Below are positions 15,952 through 23,386 of a stretch of DNA of 64,000 nucleotides, in pieces. How positions within the stretch are numbered: the first letter of the stretch is position 1; every line of letters begins with the position of its first letter. Position numbers and translations under genes: made by a program. The notes under the pieces were generated by a model. The model did not search any database. It saw only the letters and a program-made list of their open reading frames with translations, and was not told where the DNA came from. This DNA comes from Elusimicrobiota bacterium (GTDB lineage Bacteria; Elusimicrobiota; UBA5214; JBBAAG01): positions 22,925 to 86,924 of the forward strand of contig JBBAAG010000004.1 in the NCBI GenBank assembly GCA_041658405.1, given 5' to 3'.

Positions 15952-16974
15952 CTATTTATTTTTCTTTTTCTCAATATCTAATATTTTCTTAACCTCACGG
16001 TCAAAATCGGAAACATAGTTTTTATCCTGAACCTTTTTGAATTCATCATATTCTTTTAGCGCCAATGTTTCCGCTACTTCATGGCTGATTTTACCGGCAT
16101 TAGTCAAAATATCGTATTCGCTAAATTTTAGAAAAGCGTTAAGTTTTTCCACCCAATCCTTCATAGTCATTGCCTTGCCTCGCGCCGCTTGCATCTCAGC
16201 ATAATCCAAATACATATTTCCAATGCGGTTCAAGTGTTCCAGCTCTTTTTTGTCCAGGTAATTTTTTGCAATTACTGTGTCGCTTGGCATAATTTTCCCT
16301 TGAGGAGAGCGCCTCCAAGAGGTTAATCCCATTTTGTCTTTTTTACTGCTCACGCGTTCCGTAATAATTTCTGCTGCGGTTTTTCCAGTTATGGCAAAAT
16401 GAAGTTTATTTTGTACGGTAGCAAAAAACTCTTTACTCTCATATGCTTTTGGCGAATAATCGATTGCGGTGGCATAAATATCGGTAATTTTTTGATATAT
16501 CCTTCGCTCACTAGTGCGGATATCTTTAATTTCTTCATAAAGCTCATCAAAATACCTGGCGCTAAAACGAGAGCCGTATTTCATTCGATTGACATCCAGG
16601 GCATAGCCCTTGTGGATATAATTTTTCAAAATTCCGGTTGCCCACTGGCGAAACTGCGCTCCTCGCTCGGAACTTACTCGATAACCAACGGCAATAATGG
16701 CTTCAAGGCTATAAAAAGCTACCTTTCTGGAAACTTCTCTTTCGCCTTCTTTTTGAACTGCCGAGAATTCCTCGGTAGTTGATTGTTGATCAACTTCATG
16801 TTCCTGATAAATATTCTTTAAGTGAAGTGATATATTATCCGCAGAACAATCAAAAAGCTCGGCCATTTTTTTCTGAGTTAACCAAATATTATCGTCAGCA
16901 AACAATACTTCAATGTTCACTGATCCGTCAGGCGTTTGGTAGAAGGCAATTTGATTATCCGGTATTTTTTTCAT
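15952..16974 (-). CDS. rhuM: RhuM-family protein
   Basis: A 340-residue protein of the virulence-RhuM family. The N-terminus IAFYQTPDGSVNIEVLFADDNIWLTQ, the winged-helix-like MAELFDCSADNISLHLKNIY and the core YSLEAIIAVGYRVSSERGAQFRQWA are hallmark segments. The C-terminal half contains the helical DWVEKLNAFLKFSEYDIL region. The biochemical role is unknown. RhuM genes are frequently embedded in type I restriction-modification loci between hsdM and hsdS, and here the start ATG overlaps (ATGA) the stop of an hsdM-like tail. No hsdS or hsdR is present. The protein itself looks complete. Confidence 0.85.
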   Translation of the reverse strand: MKKIPDNQIAFYQTPDGSVNIEVLFADDNIWLTQKKMAELFDCSADNISLHLKNIYQEHEVDQQSTTEEFSAVQKEGEREVSRKVAFYSLEAIIAVGYRVSSERGAQFRQWATGILKNYIHKGYALDVNRMKYGSRFSARYFDELYEEIKDIRTSERRIYQKITDIYATAIDYSPKAYESKEFFATVQNKLHFAITGKTAAEIITERVSSKKDKMGLTSWRRSPQGKIMPSDTVIAKNYLDKKELEHLNRIGNMYLDYAEMQAARGKAMTMKDWVEKLNAFLKFSEYDILTNAGKISHEVAETLALKEYDEFKKVQDKNYVSDFDREVKKILDIEKKKNK

Positions 16975-17090
16975 AGTATCTTTCTCCAGTCCTCCACGAT
17001 TTTCTTTTCCAGCTCGTGCGCTTCGTCAGTCAATTTTGTAAACTTACCCATCAGATCCTCCATCATCGCGTCAAAATCCACGTCGCTCAT
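16971..17090 (-). pseudogene. Remnant of a type I restriction methylase (hsdM 3' end)
   Basis: A 39-codon frame (ATG 17090, stop overlapping the RhuM ATG) reads MSDVDFDAMMEDLMGKFTKL, then TDEAHELEKKIVEDWRKIL. The amphipathic 'FD-LM-L---F-------LE--I----' pattern is that of the C-terminal helix of HsdM subunits, and its position immediately before rhuM is the standard one. The catalytic part (NPPY motif etc.) is absent, so this is read as the surviving tail of a deleted hsdM. It could alternatively be a small independent coiled-coil peptide, but the ATGA coupling and order favour the remnant. Confidence 0.55.
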
Positions 17091-17106
17091 TTCTGTATAT
17101 TAAATC

Positions 17107-17250
17107 TCAAAATACTGGCTCATTAAGTAATTTTACTGACCAAGATTTTCTGTGTGAATCTGTCACAAATACCGACTCTCTAATGTTTAATGGTCTAATT
17201 GATAAGTAATGTAGCCCATCCTCCATTTGAAAAATGTAATCTTTTACCAT
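17107..17250 (-). CDS. Small ORF of unknown origin, possibly a gene remnant
   Basis: A 47-codon frame from ATG 17250 to TGA begins MVKDYIFQMEDGLHYLSI and ends SWSVKLLNEPVF. The composition is protein-like, but I recognise no family, and only a weak AGTAGG precedes the ATG. A second frame upstream (about 17200-17340) also shows a short protein-like stretch. The 17091-17401 stretch therefore probably contains decayed coding sequence rather than a regulatory region. Nothing else can be supported there. Confidence 0.3.
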   Translation of the reverse strand: MVKDYIFQMEDGLHYLSIRPLNIRESVFVTDSHRKSWSVKLLNEPVF

Positions 17251-17401
17251 TTAGCCTACTAGTCGTAATATATCCTGTTAAATCATCAGCTTTTGTATTT
17301 TTTTCAACTGGCAGTTGTTTTGATCGAAGTTTGAATTTTTATGACGAAAATCCCAACACCGAATTTCGTGCCAGTGAAACTGTCGCGCCACTAAAACAAA
17401 T

Positions 17402-18482
17402 TTACTTCCCCTTGTGTATTCTATACTTAAAAGCTCGTCTAAATCCAGCATTTTCAGCTTCTTTAACAGTTTTACAATAAAATTCGCCGTATTTATTTTC
17501 AAGTTTTGTTTTATCATATTGTTGGTCAAAAGGAAGATGATATATTTTTGTACCATTAATTTTTGAAGTGTGGCATTTGATACAAGGATATACTTTATCA
17601 AATTTAAAATTTTCCTTTAGATCAATTTTTAATTCCATCGCAAATCTTCTTGCTAAATCGGATAATTGAGTTGAAGTATAGAATATTGCCCGCACTTTTC
17701 TATCGGGATTTTCATCTTTATATTGAAAAACTGTTCCAAAAAACTGAAAAATGTGTTTTTCGTAAATTGTCCTAAACTGCGACCAATTCTTGCACTGGAT
17801 AACGATAAAATCTTTCCCTTTCTGGCAAATCAAATCACGACCCAAATCTTCAACCCCTTTAAAAAATCCCTACATAATCAACATCATAACCCTCTTGCTC
17901 ATAAAGATAACCAATATATCTTTCATAAAGACGACCAATGAACCATTTGGATTTTGGACGCTTCCAAAATCTATCCAAAGCCATTTGGTTTCTTTCTACG
18001 CTCGGCAATTTTCTATACTCTTCTTTTGTAAGATACTGAGTTGTCGCATCTTCTAATTCTTCTTCTGAGTATTCTTTTAAAAGCACCCGCTCTTGCTCTG
18101 TTGCGATATCGACTTCTTCTCTTAGATCAACGAGAGAAGGTACGATATACTCATAATATTCAATAAGGTATTGAGCAATTTTCTTTTCTTTTTCTGCCTC
18201 TCGCCTTAATCTCGATTGTTCTTTTACAATCAAACTTGCAGAAACAGCAGAATGTTTCTTGTACTGCAAAAAATCAACAATACTTTTGTCTTGCAATTTA
18301 AAAAAATCTTCATACGCCTTTGCAAGCCACGGAAACCCAATCTGCCTTTCTTTTGCTAATTGAATTACTCCTTTTTCCTGTTCCTCTAACCGTTTAAAAG
18401 AAGTATCAAAATTTTTTGACGCATTATTAAAATCAGATAAAAGATTAATGAGTTCTTGTTTTGTTCTGTCGTAGTAGCTCAT
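17402..18482 (-). pseudogene. Coiled-coil restriction-endonuclease-like (Mrr-type) gene, frameshifted
   Basis: Two frames together encode one protein of about 355 residues. The first (18482-17859) has an N-terminal coiled-coil helical region rich in Glu/Lys and ends ...YEQEGYDVDYVGIF at TAA. The second (read through TTG 17845, ending 17402) continues the sense as KGVEDLGRDLICQKGKDFIV, then IQCKNW: the PD-(D/E)xK active site (Asp in GRD, Gln-Cys-Lys) of Mrr_cat nucleases. A C-terminal Cys-bearing region (YPCIKCHTS..., IYHLPFDQQY, FYCKTVKEAENAGFRRAFK) looks like an Ada-type zinc knuckle. The break lies in a run of six T (17866-17861): five T restores the frame. The first frame overlaps the zinc-ribbon gene by 4 nt. 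A sequencing error or ribosomal frameshifting cannot be excluded. Confidence 0.75.
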
Positions 18483-18940
18483 AGGTGTAAATATGCTTGC
18501 CTAATATCATCAATAACTTGCTCATTGATGGATTTTTTAAGTTCTGCTCTCGCTTGTACGATATTATTCGTGTAATCACATTTTGGATATTTTGTGCAAC
18601 CCATAAACTTGCCGAATTTGCCTTTCCGAACTACGAGATAACCTTCTTTGCATTTTGGACACTCGTTCATTAACTCGACATCTCTTCCCCAAAGTTGCCT
18701 CATTAATCCATCAATTTCTTCTCTTATCGGGTCAGTTTTTTCATGTTTTATGTGCGCTAATTTGTTTTTATAACCTTCAATGACTGTCTCAATATTTAAT
18801 CCATTTAAAACCTCCGTGGCAACTTGATCTCTGATCTTTTCTCTATGCCCTTTAAAAGCATCGGATATTTTGGAAAACAGCCATTCAATTAGAAAGACGG
18901 TTCCTACGAAAAACCCAATTATGTAAATTAATGTTGTCAT
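18479..18940 (-). CDS. Membrane-anchored protein with topoisomerase-type zinc ribbon
   Basis: A 153-residue protein. Residues 3-22 form one N-terminal transmembrane helix, a charged coiled-coil segment (about 30-85) follows, and residues 93-122 are a C4 zinc ribbon of the topoisomerase-I C-terminal type (ECPKCKEGYLVVRKG, then GKFMGCTKYPKCDY). Such ribbons bind single-stranded DNA or act as protein docking sites. Its stop overlaps the start of the nuclease gene (ATGA-type, 4 nt), so the two are translationally coupled and probably act together, perhaps in defence against foreign DNA. That role is inference. Confidence 0.7.
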   Translation of the reverse strand: MTTLIYIIGFFVGTVFLIEWLFSKISDAFKGHREKIRDQVATEVLNGLNIETVIEGYKNKLAHIKHEKTDPIREEIDGLMRQLWGRDVELMNECPKCKEGYLVVRKGKFGKFMGCTKYPKCDYTNNIVQARAELKKSINEQVIDDIRQAYLHL

Positions 18941-19037
18941 ATTACTTTATTAAATCCTTAATATTTAACACATTGACAATCTTTGCCGAGTGGCGAAGCC
19001 GCGAGGCAACATCTCTCAAAAATTCTGAATGTGATAA

Positions 19038-19096
19038 TTGGCGGAGAGGGAGGGATTTGAACCCCCGGTAAGCTTGCGCCTACACTGGTTTTCAAG
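19038..19096. repeat. Partial tRNA-Ser copy, left att-like repeat
   Basis: These 59 bases are identical to 20461-20519, which is the 3' part of tRNA-Ser(UGA) from the anticodon loop to just beyond CCA, in the same orientation. The match stops sharply at the anticodon loop (…GTTTTCAAG), beyond which the sequence diverges and no complete cloverleaf can be drawn. This is the pattern left when a tyrosine-recombinase element integrates into a tRNA anticodon loop and duplicates the 3' end. The left flank (18941-19037) has only a small imperfect hairpin (18983-19009). Confidence 0.75.
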
Positions 19097-19217
19097 TGAC
19101 TACACAAAAACACATTCCCTGTCTCCCCGTACCTACAGAAATATTACAACAAATGAAGGGTTATAGACAACTTTATATTTCCATAACTTACCCCGATTTT
19201 AGAGCGCATTAATCTTA

Positions 19218-19245
19218 TTGATTTACCTAACCTAAATGATAAAAT
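19218..19245 (+). promoter_or_regulatory. Possible promoter of the URO-D-family gene
   Basis: TTGATT (19218-19223), a 16-nt spacer and TAAAAT (19240-19245) form a moderate sigma70-type promoter 65 nt before the start codon. The rest of 19097-19309 is AT-rich and holds no other recognisable feature. Confidence 0.35.
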
Positions 19246-19309
19246 GTTGCCTAAGATTAAAGACGCTTATAAGAAAAAATGTTTTAATTTATCATAGGAG
19301 GTAGCCGTA

Positions 19310-20440
19310 ATGATAGATTTTGAAAAACACAAAAATGAGGTTCAGGAGTTGTGGGAGAAGTATAACCGCCGTGAAAATGAACGCGTACCCATAGCTTTTG
19401 CGACTGATGAACAGTTTTGGTTAAAATATGCCGGAAAAACATTTAAAGAGTTTTATACTAACCCGAAAACACATCTAGAAGTACAATTAGAAACAAAGAA
19501 TTTTGTAGCGAACAATATTATTGGCGATTCGGTACCCGGTATACCGGACCGTTGGGGTGTTTCAGTACAACTTTGGATGGAAGAAAACGAATTTTATGAT
19601 GCGGAAGTAGTCTATCAGGAAAACGATTACGCCTGGGCTAAATGTTTACCTTTAAGTAAAGAAGATTTATTGAAACATCTTGCTGACCTTGATCCAGAAG
19701 TGCAGGTGAAAAAAAATAGTGCGTACAAAATGTATTTATCATTATGTGAGCTAGCTGAAGGAAAAATGTTTTTAGATAAACCTATTAATATTGCAGTTCC
19801 AGGCGGTTCAACACACGGGATTTTTACCAAAGCGGCAGAATTACGCGGATTAGAACAGATGTGTATGGACATTTACGATGATCCGGAATGGGTAGAAAAA
19901 TATTTGTCTTTATTTACCGAGAAAACAATCGCCCGAATTAAAGCGTGGCATAAAATTATTCGCGGGACGGAATTACAGATACCATCCAACAGCCGGTTTC
20001 ATATTTGTGATGATAGTATCCAAATGATATCACAGGATGTTTATGAACAGTTTGTCTTACCGCATCATTTGAAATTATATAATTCATTTAACCGTAGCGG
20101 CCGGGGAATGCACTTGTGCGGGCGGAGTATGCAGCATTATAAAACATTACATGATAAACTGGGCATACTTTGTATTGACGGCCCGGGTGTGTTTGCTGAT
20201 CACGGGGAGTATTTAAAAGAATTTGGAGGCGGATTTTCCTTTCAAGCACAGACTGACCATACTGTTTTAGGGTTAGGTACGGCGGAACAAATCGAAGATA
20301 TGGTAAAGCAACTTTTACGGCCGGAGACGAAAATACCAGGACGTTTTAATATAATAGGATTCATTCATAAAGAAACGCGGTTAGAGAATATTGAACTGTG
20401 TTATAATTTAGTCCGTAAATACGGAATAATAGATAAATAA
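19310..20440 (+). CDS. Uroporphyrinogen-decarboxylase-family protein (possible methyltransferase)
   Basis: A 376-residue protein of the URO-D superfamily, which includes HemE and cobalamin-dependent methyltransferases such as MtaA. Residues 261-284 contain NRSGRGMHLCGRSMQHY with an His268-x-Cys270 pair. Such an H-x-C motif binds zinc in MtaA/MtbA-type methyltransferases and is absent from true HemE, so a methyltransferase role on an unknown substrate is more likely than haem synthesis. A strong AGGAGGT precedes the ATG by 7 nt. It is the only gene between the two tRNA-Ser repeats. No corrinoid protein gene is nearby, so the assignment stays at family level. Confidence 0.7.
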   Translation: MIDFEKHKNEVQELWEKYNRRENERVPIAFATDEQFWLKYAGKTFKEFYTNPKTHLEVQLETKNFVANNIIGDSVPGIPDRWGVSVQLWMEENEFYDAEVVYQENDYAWAKCLPLSKEDLLKHLADLDPEVQVKKNSAYKMYLSLCELAEGKMFLDKPINIAVPGGSTHGIFTKAAELRGLEQMCMDIYDDPEWVEKYLSLFTEKTIARIKAWHKIIRGTELQIPSNSRFHICDDSIQMISQDVYEQFVLPHHLKLYNSFNRSGRGMHLCGRSMQHYKTLHDKLGILCIDGPGVFADHGEYLKEFGGGFSFQAQTDHTVLGLGTAEQIEDMVKQLLRPETKIPGRFNIIGFIHKETRLENIELCYNLVRKYGIIDK

Positions 20441-20460
20441 TAAAAGGTTCTTCTATATTC

Positions 20461-20519
20461 TTGGCGGAGAGGGAGGGATTTGAACCCCCGGTAAGCTTGC
20501 GCCTACACTGGTTTTCAAG
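20461..20519. repeat. Right att-like repeat (3' part of the intact tRNA-Ser)
   Basis: This is the second copy of the 59-bp direct repeat described at 19038-19096. It overlaps the 3' half of the intact tRNA-Ser gene. The intact tRNA is thus the side where the element supplied or preserved the 3' end. The segment between the repeats is about 1.4 kb. Confidence 0.75.
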
Positions 20520-20551
20520 ACCAGCACCATCGGCCGCTCGGTCACCTCTCC
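20462..20551 (-). tRNA. tRNA-Ser (anticodon UGA)
   Basis: A class II tRNA of 90 nt with encoded CCA. The acceptor stem GGAGAGG pairs with CCTCTCC, and the discriminator G precedes CCA (20462-20464). The anticodon arm CTGGT-CTTGAAA-ACCAG places TGA at the anticodon, so the tRNA reads UCA and other UCN serine codons. A long variable arm (GTGTAGGCGCAAGCTTAC) follows, then the T-arm with GGTTCAAATC. The gene lies 71 nt downstream of serS on the same strand and may be co-transcribed with it. Confidence 0.97.
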
Positions 20552-20622
20552 GTTTATGTAAAGCTTACGATAATTATTATAACCAAACCCGCGAGTCCAC
20601 GCAACTATATATCGTTACTGTT

Positions 20623-21918
20623 TTACCCGATTTTGTCAAAACCGCAATATGGCCGTAACGCTTCAGGTATAACTATGCTTCCGTCGGGTTGTTGATAATT
20701 CTCGAGTATCGCCGCGAATGTCCGCCCCACTGCAACCCCGCTGCCGTTAAGCGTGTGTACGAACCCGCGTTTCCCGTCTTTTGTTTTATACTTAATATTA
20801 ATCCTACGCGCTTGGAAGTCGGTACAGTTGGAACACGAGGATATCTCGCGCCACTTTCCTTTTCCTCCGTCCTCGCCCGGCATCCATACTTCAAGATCAT
20901 ACGTCCTCGCGCTCGAGAACCCGATATCGCCGGTACAAAGTTCAATCACACGATATGGAAGCCCGAGAAGTTCCAGGATCTTACCTGCGTTAGCGGTTAA
21001 TGATTCAAGTTCTGCTATCGATTGTTCCGGCATACACAGTTTTACGAGTTCAATTTTGTTGAACTGATGGTTGCGGATAAGCCCGCGGGTGTCTTTACCA
21101 TACGACCCGGCTTCCCGGCGGAAACACGCGGTGTACGCTGTGTAATATTTTGGTAACATTGTATCGTCGAACACTTCGTCCCGATGCATGTTCGTCAACG
21201 GCACTTCGGCTGTGGGAATAAGAAACGCGTTGTCCTCCGCAGCGCCGCATTGATAAAGTTCTTCCCGAAACTTTGGCAGCTGGCCTGTGCCCGTCATCGT
21301 TTGTTCCGTCACGAGAAACGGGGGAAATATTTCGGTATATCCATGTTGTTGAGTATGCACGTCAAGCATAAAGTTTATCAACGCGCGTTCCAGCCGCGCA
21401 CCCTGCCCTTTTAACGCGACGAACCGCGAGCCCGAAAGTTTTGCTGCACGTGCAAAGTCAAGGATATCAAGTTTCTCGCCGAGGGTGGTATGGTCTTTCG
21501 CGGGGAAATCAATTGCCCGCGGAGTACCCACTTGCCGCACTTCTTTGTTCTCAGTCTCATTTTTACCGATAGGGATTGATGCATCGCAGAGGTTGGGCAA
21601 CGACTGTGTTTGGAGCAAAAGGTCCGCTTCGATTTTATCAAGCGTGTCTTTGAACCCCTTAACCTCTTCTTTCCTTTTTTGGTTCGCTTCAACAATAGTT
21701 TTTACTTCAGCATCCCGCTTTTCTTTTTTTAGTTTCGGTATTTCCGCAGAACTTTTGTTGACTTCCGCCTGTAACGCTTCAAGTTTCAACAACACTTCCC
21801 GGCGGGTGGAGTCAAGCTCAACAATCTGTTCAAGCGTCGGGATATACCTCCCGCCGCGGTTAAGCACGTTTTGTTTTACCATATCATAATTTTCGCGGAT
21901 AAGTTTGATATCAATCAT
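20623..21918 (-). CDS. serS: Seryl-tRNA synthetase
   Basis: A 431-residue class II synthetase that charges tRNA-Ser (and tRNA-Sec if present) with serine in the cytoplasm. The N-terminal MIDIKLIRENYDMVKQNVLNR is followed by the tRNA-binding coiled-coil arm (about 30-100). The catalytic core shows motif 2 (TACFRREAGSYGKDTRGLIR with HQFNKIELVK) and motif 3 (NGSGVAVGRTFAAILENYQ). The length is normal. AAGGAAGGGA lies just before the ATG, and the stop of rtcB is 16 nt upstream, so serS is the last gene of the DUF4143-rtcB-serS operon. A tRNA-Ser gene lies just downstream. Confidence 0.97.
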   Translation of the reverse strand: MIDIKLIRENYDMVKQNVLNRGGRYIPTLEQIVELDSTRREVLLKLEALQAEVNKSSAEIPKLKKEKRDAEVKTIVEANQKRKEEVKGFKDTLDKIEADLLLQTQSLPNLCDASIPIGKNETENKEVRQVGTPRAIDFPAKDHTTLGEKLDILDFARAAKLSGSRFVALKGQGARLERALINFMLDVHTQQHGYTEIFPPFLVTEQTMTGTGQLPKFREELYQCGAAEDNAFLIPTAEVPLTNMHRDEVFDDTMLPKYYTAYTACFRREAGSYGKDTRGLIRNHQFNKIELVKLCMPEQSIAELESLTANAGKILELLGLPYRVIELCTGDIGFSSARTYDLEVWMPGEDGGKGKWREISSCSNCTDFQARRINIKYKTKDGKRGFVHTLNGSGVAVGRTFAAILENYQQPDGSIVIPEALRPYCGFDKIG

Positions 21919-21934
21919 TTAACATTCCCTTCCT

Positions 21935-23380
21935 TTATCCTTTAATAACCCCAACGGGTACCATTCGCGCTACACGCCGGGCAATACCGGACTCATGGCA
22001 CACATCAACTACAGCGTTAACGTCTTTATACGCCTGCGGCATTTCTTCTGCAATAGTTTTCCGTGATTTAGATTTTATCATAATTCCTTGTGCATTGAGT
22101 TCATTAACAACATCTTCACCGCGTTTACGTTTTAACGCTTCCGTACGTGACATCACGCGGCCCGCACCGTGGCATGTGGAACCCCAGGTTTCAGACATTG
22201 CTTTCTCCGTCCCTACGAGAACGTACGACGCGGTGCCCATACTGCCCGGAACGAGTACCGGCTGGCCATATACACGGTAATCAGTTGGAATTTCACTTCT
22301 CCCGGCAGCAAAGGAACGGGTTGCTCCTTTTCTGTGGATAACAACTTTCTTAAGTTTTCCGTTAACCGTATGCTCTTCAATTTTACCGATATTATGCGCA
22401 ACGTCGTATACAACGTCTAGCCCGAGCTTACCCGCACCGATACGGAACGTATGTTCAAAACTTTCACGTATCCAATGAGTGATAACCTGGCGATTTGCCC
22501 ACGCGTAATTCGCCGCGGCGCTCATCGCTGCGAAATACGCTTTCCCTTCGGGCGAGGTTACCGGTGCGCAAGCAAGCTGGCGGTCGGGAATACTTATACC
22601 ATACTTCCTTACCGCATCGCCCATGGTTTTGAGGTAGTCATCGCATACCTGGTACCCAAGCCCGCGGGAACCTGTATGGATCATCATCACAGCCTGGCCA
22701 AGCCATAGGCCGTATGCGTTCGCTATTTTTTCGTCGTACACTTCAACCACTTCCTGGAGTTCAATAAAATGATTACCCGCACCAAGAGTGCCAAGCTGTT
22801 CTTTCCCGCGGGTAATTGCGCGGGGGCTTACTTTTTCTGAGTTTGCGTACTCAATACTTCCGTTTTCTTCAGTATGCTCAAGGTCAGATTTTGAACCGTA
22901 TCCTTGAGATACTGCCCAGCCAGCGCCGGTATTCAATACCTGTGCAACATCGTCGTTGCTAAGATTAATTTTTCCAGTTGAACCAACACCGGAGGGGATA
23001 TTGGTGAAGAGTATATTCAACAATTCTTCAAGTTTTGGTTTAACCTCTTCCATCTTAAGGTTTGTGCGGATCAGACGGACACCGCAGTTGATATCGTACC
23101 CGATCCCGCCAGGGGAAATAACGCCGGTATTATAGTCCATCGCAGCTACCCCGCCTATAGGAAACCCGTAACCCCAGTGGATGTCAGGCATTGCTAATGA
23201 CCGGCCGATTATACCGGGAAGATATGCGACATTCGCTACCTGCTGTAACGCACCGTCTTTACATATTGCGGATAACATTTTTTCGGAAGTATAAATCAAC
23301 CCGGGAACATTCATCCCGCCGGTTTTCGGGATCTCGTACCGGTAAGCATCGAGTTTTTTTATACCAATCGGGACTGCCAT
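21935..23380 (-). CDS. rtcB: RNA-splicing ligase RtcB
   Basis: A 481-residue GTP- and manganese-dependent RNA ligase that joins 2',3'-cyclic phosphate (or 3'-phosphate) ends to 5'-OH ends in RNA repair and tRNA splicing. Signature motifs are GGIGYDINCGVRL with metal ligands Asp96 and Cys99, GTLGAGNHFIE, MIHTGSRGLGYQV, GATRSFAAG, GSMGTASYVLVG and STCHGAGRVMSR. The last holds His404, expected to be guanylylated. It begins 6 nt after the DUF4143 gene and ends 16 nt before serS. Its activator archease is encoded just upstream of the same cluster, so both proteins are probably available for RNA repair. Confidence 0.96.
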   Translation of the reverse strand: MAVPIGIKKLDAYRYEIPKTGGMNVPGLIYTSEKMLSAICKDGALQQVANVAYLPGIIGRSLAMPDIHWGYGFPIGGVAAMDYNTGVISPGGIGYDINCGVRLIRTNLKMEEVKPKLEELLNILFTNIPSGVGSTGKINLSNDDVAQVLNTGAGWAVSQGYGSKSDLEHTEENGSIEYANSEKVSPRAITRGKEQLGTLGAGNHFIELQEVVEVYDEKIANAYGLWLGQAVMMIHTGSRGLGYQVCDDYLKTMGDAVRKYGISIPDRQLACAPVTSPEGKAYFAAMSAAANYAWANRQVITHWIRESFEHTFRIGAGKLGLDVVYDVAHNIGKIEEHTVNGKLKKVVIHRKGATRSFAAGRSEIPTDYRVYGQPVLVPGSMGTASYVLVGTEKAMSETWGSTCHGAGRVMSRTEALKRKRGEDVVNELNAQGIMIKSKSRKTIAEEMPQAYKDVNAVVDVCHESGIARRVARMVPVGVIKG

Positions 23381-23386
23381 TTTGTT

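Noticed and set aside
19039..19127. A second complete tRNA-Ser gene
   Set aside because: Only the 3' 58 nt match; beyond the anticodon loop no D-arm or matching acceptor strand can be drawn, so it is a repeat and not a gene.
20461..20658. Plus-strand 65-residue frame beginning MAEREGFEPP
   Set aside because: This is the well-known spurious translation across a tRNA-Ser gene; the minus-strand tRNA with encoded CCA explains the sequence.
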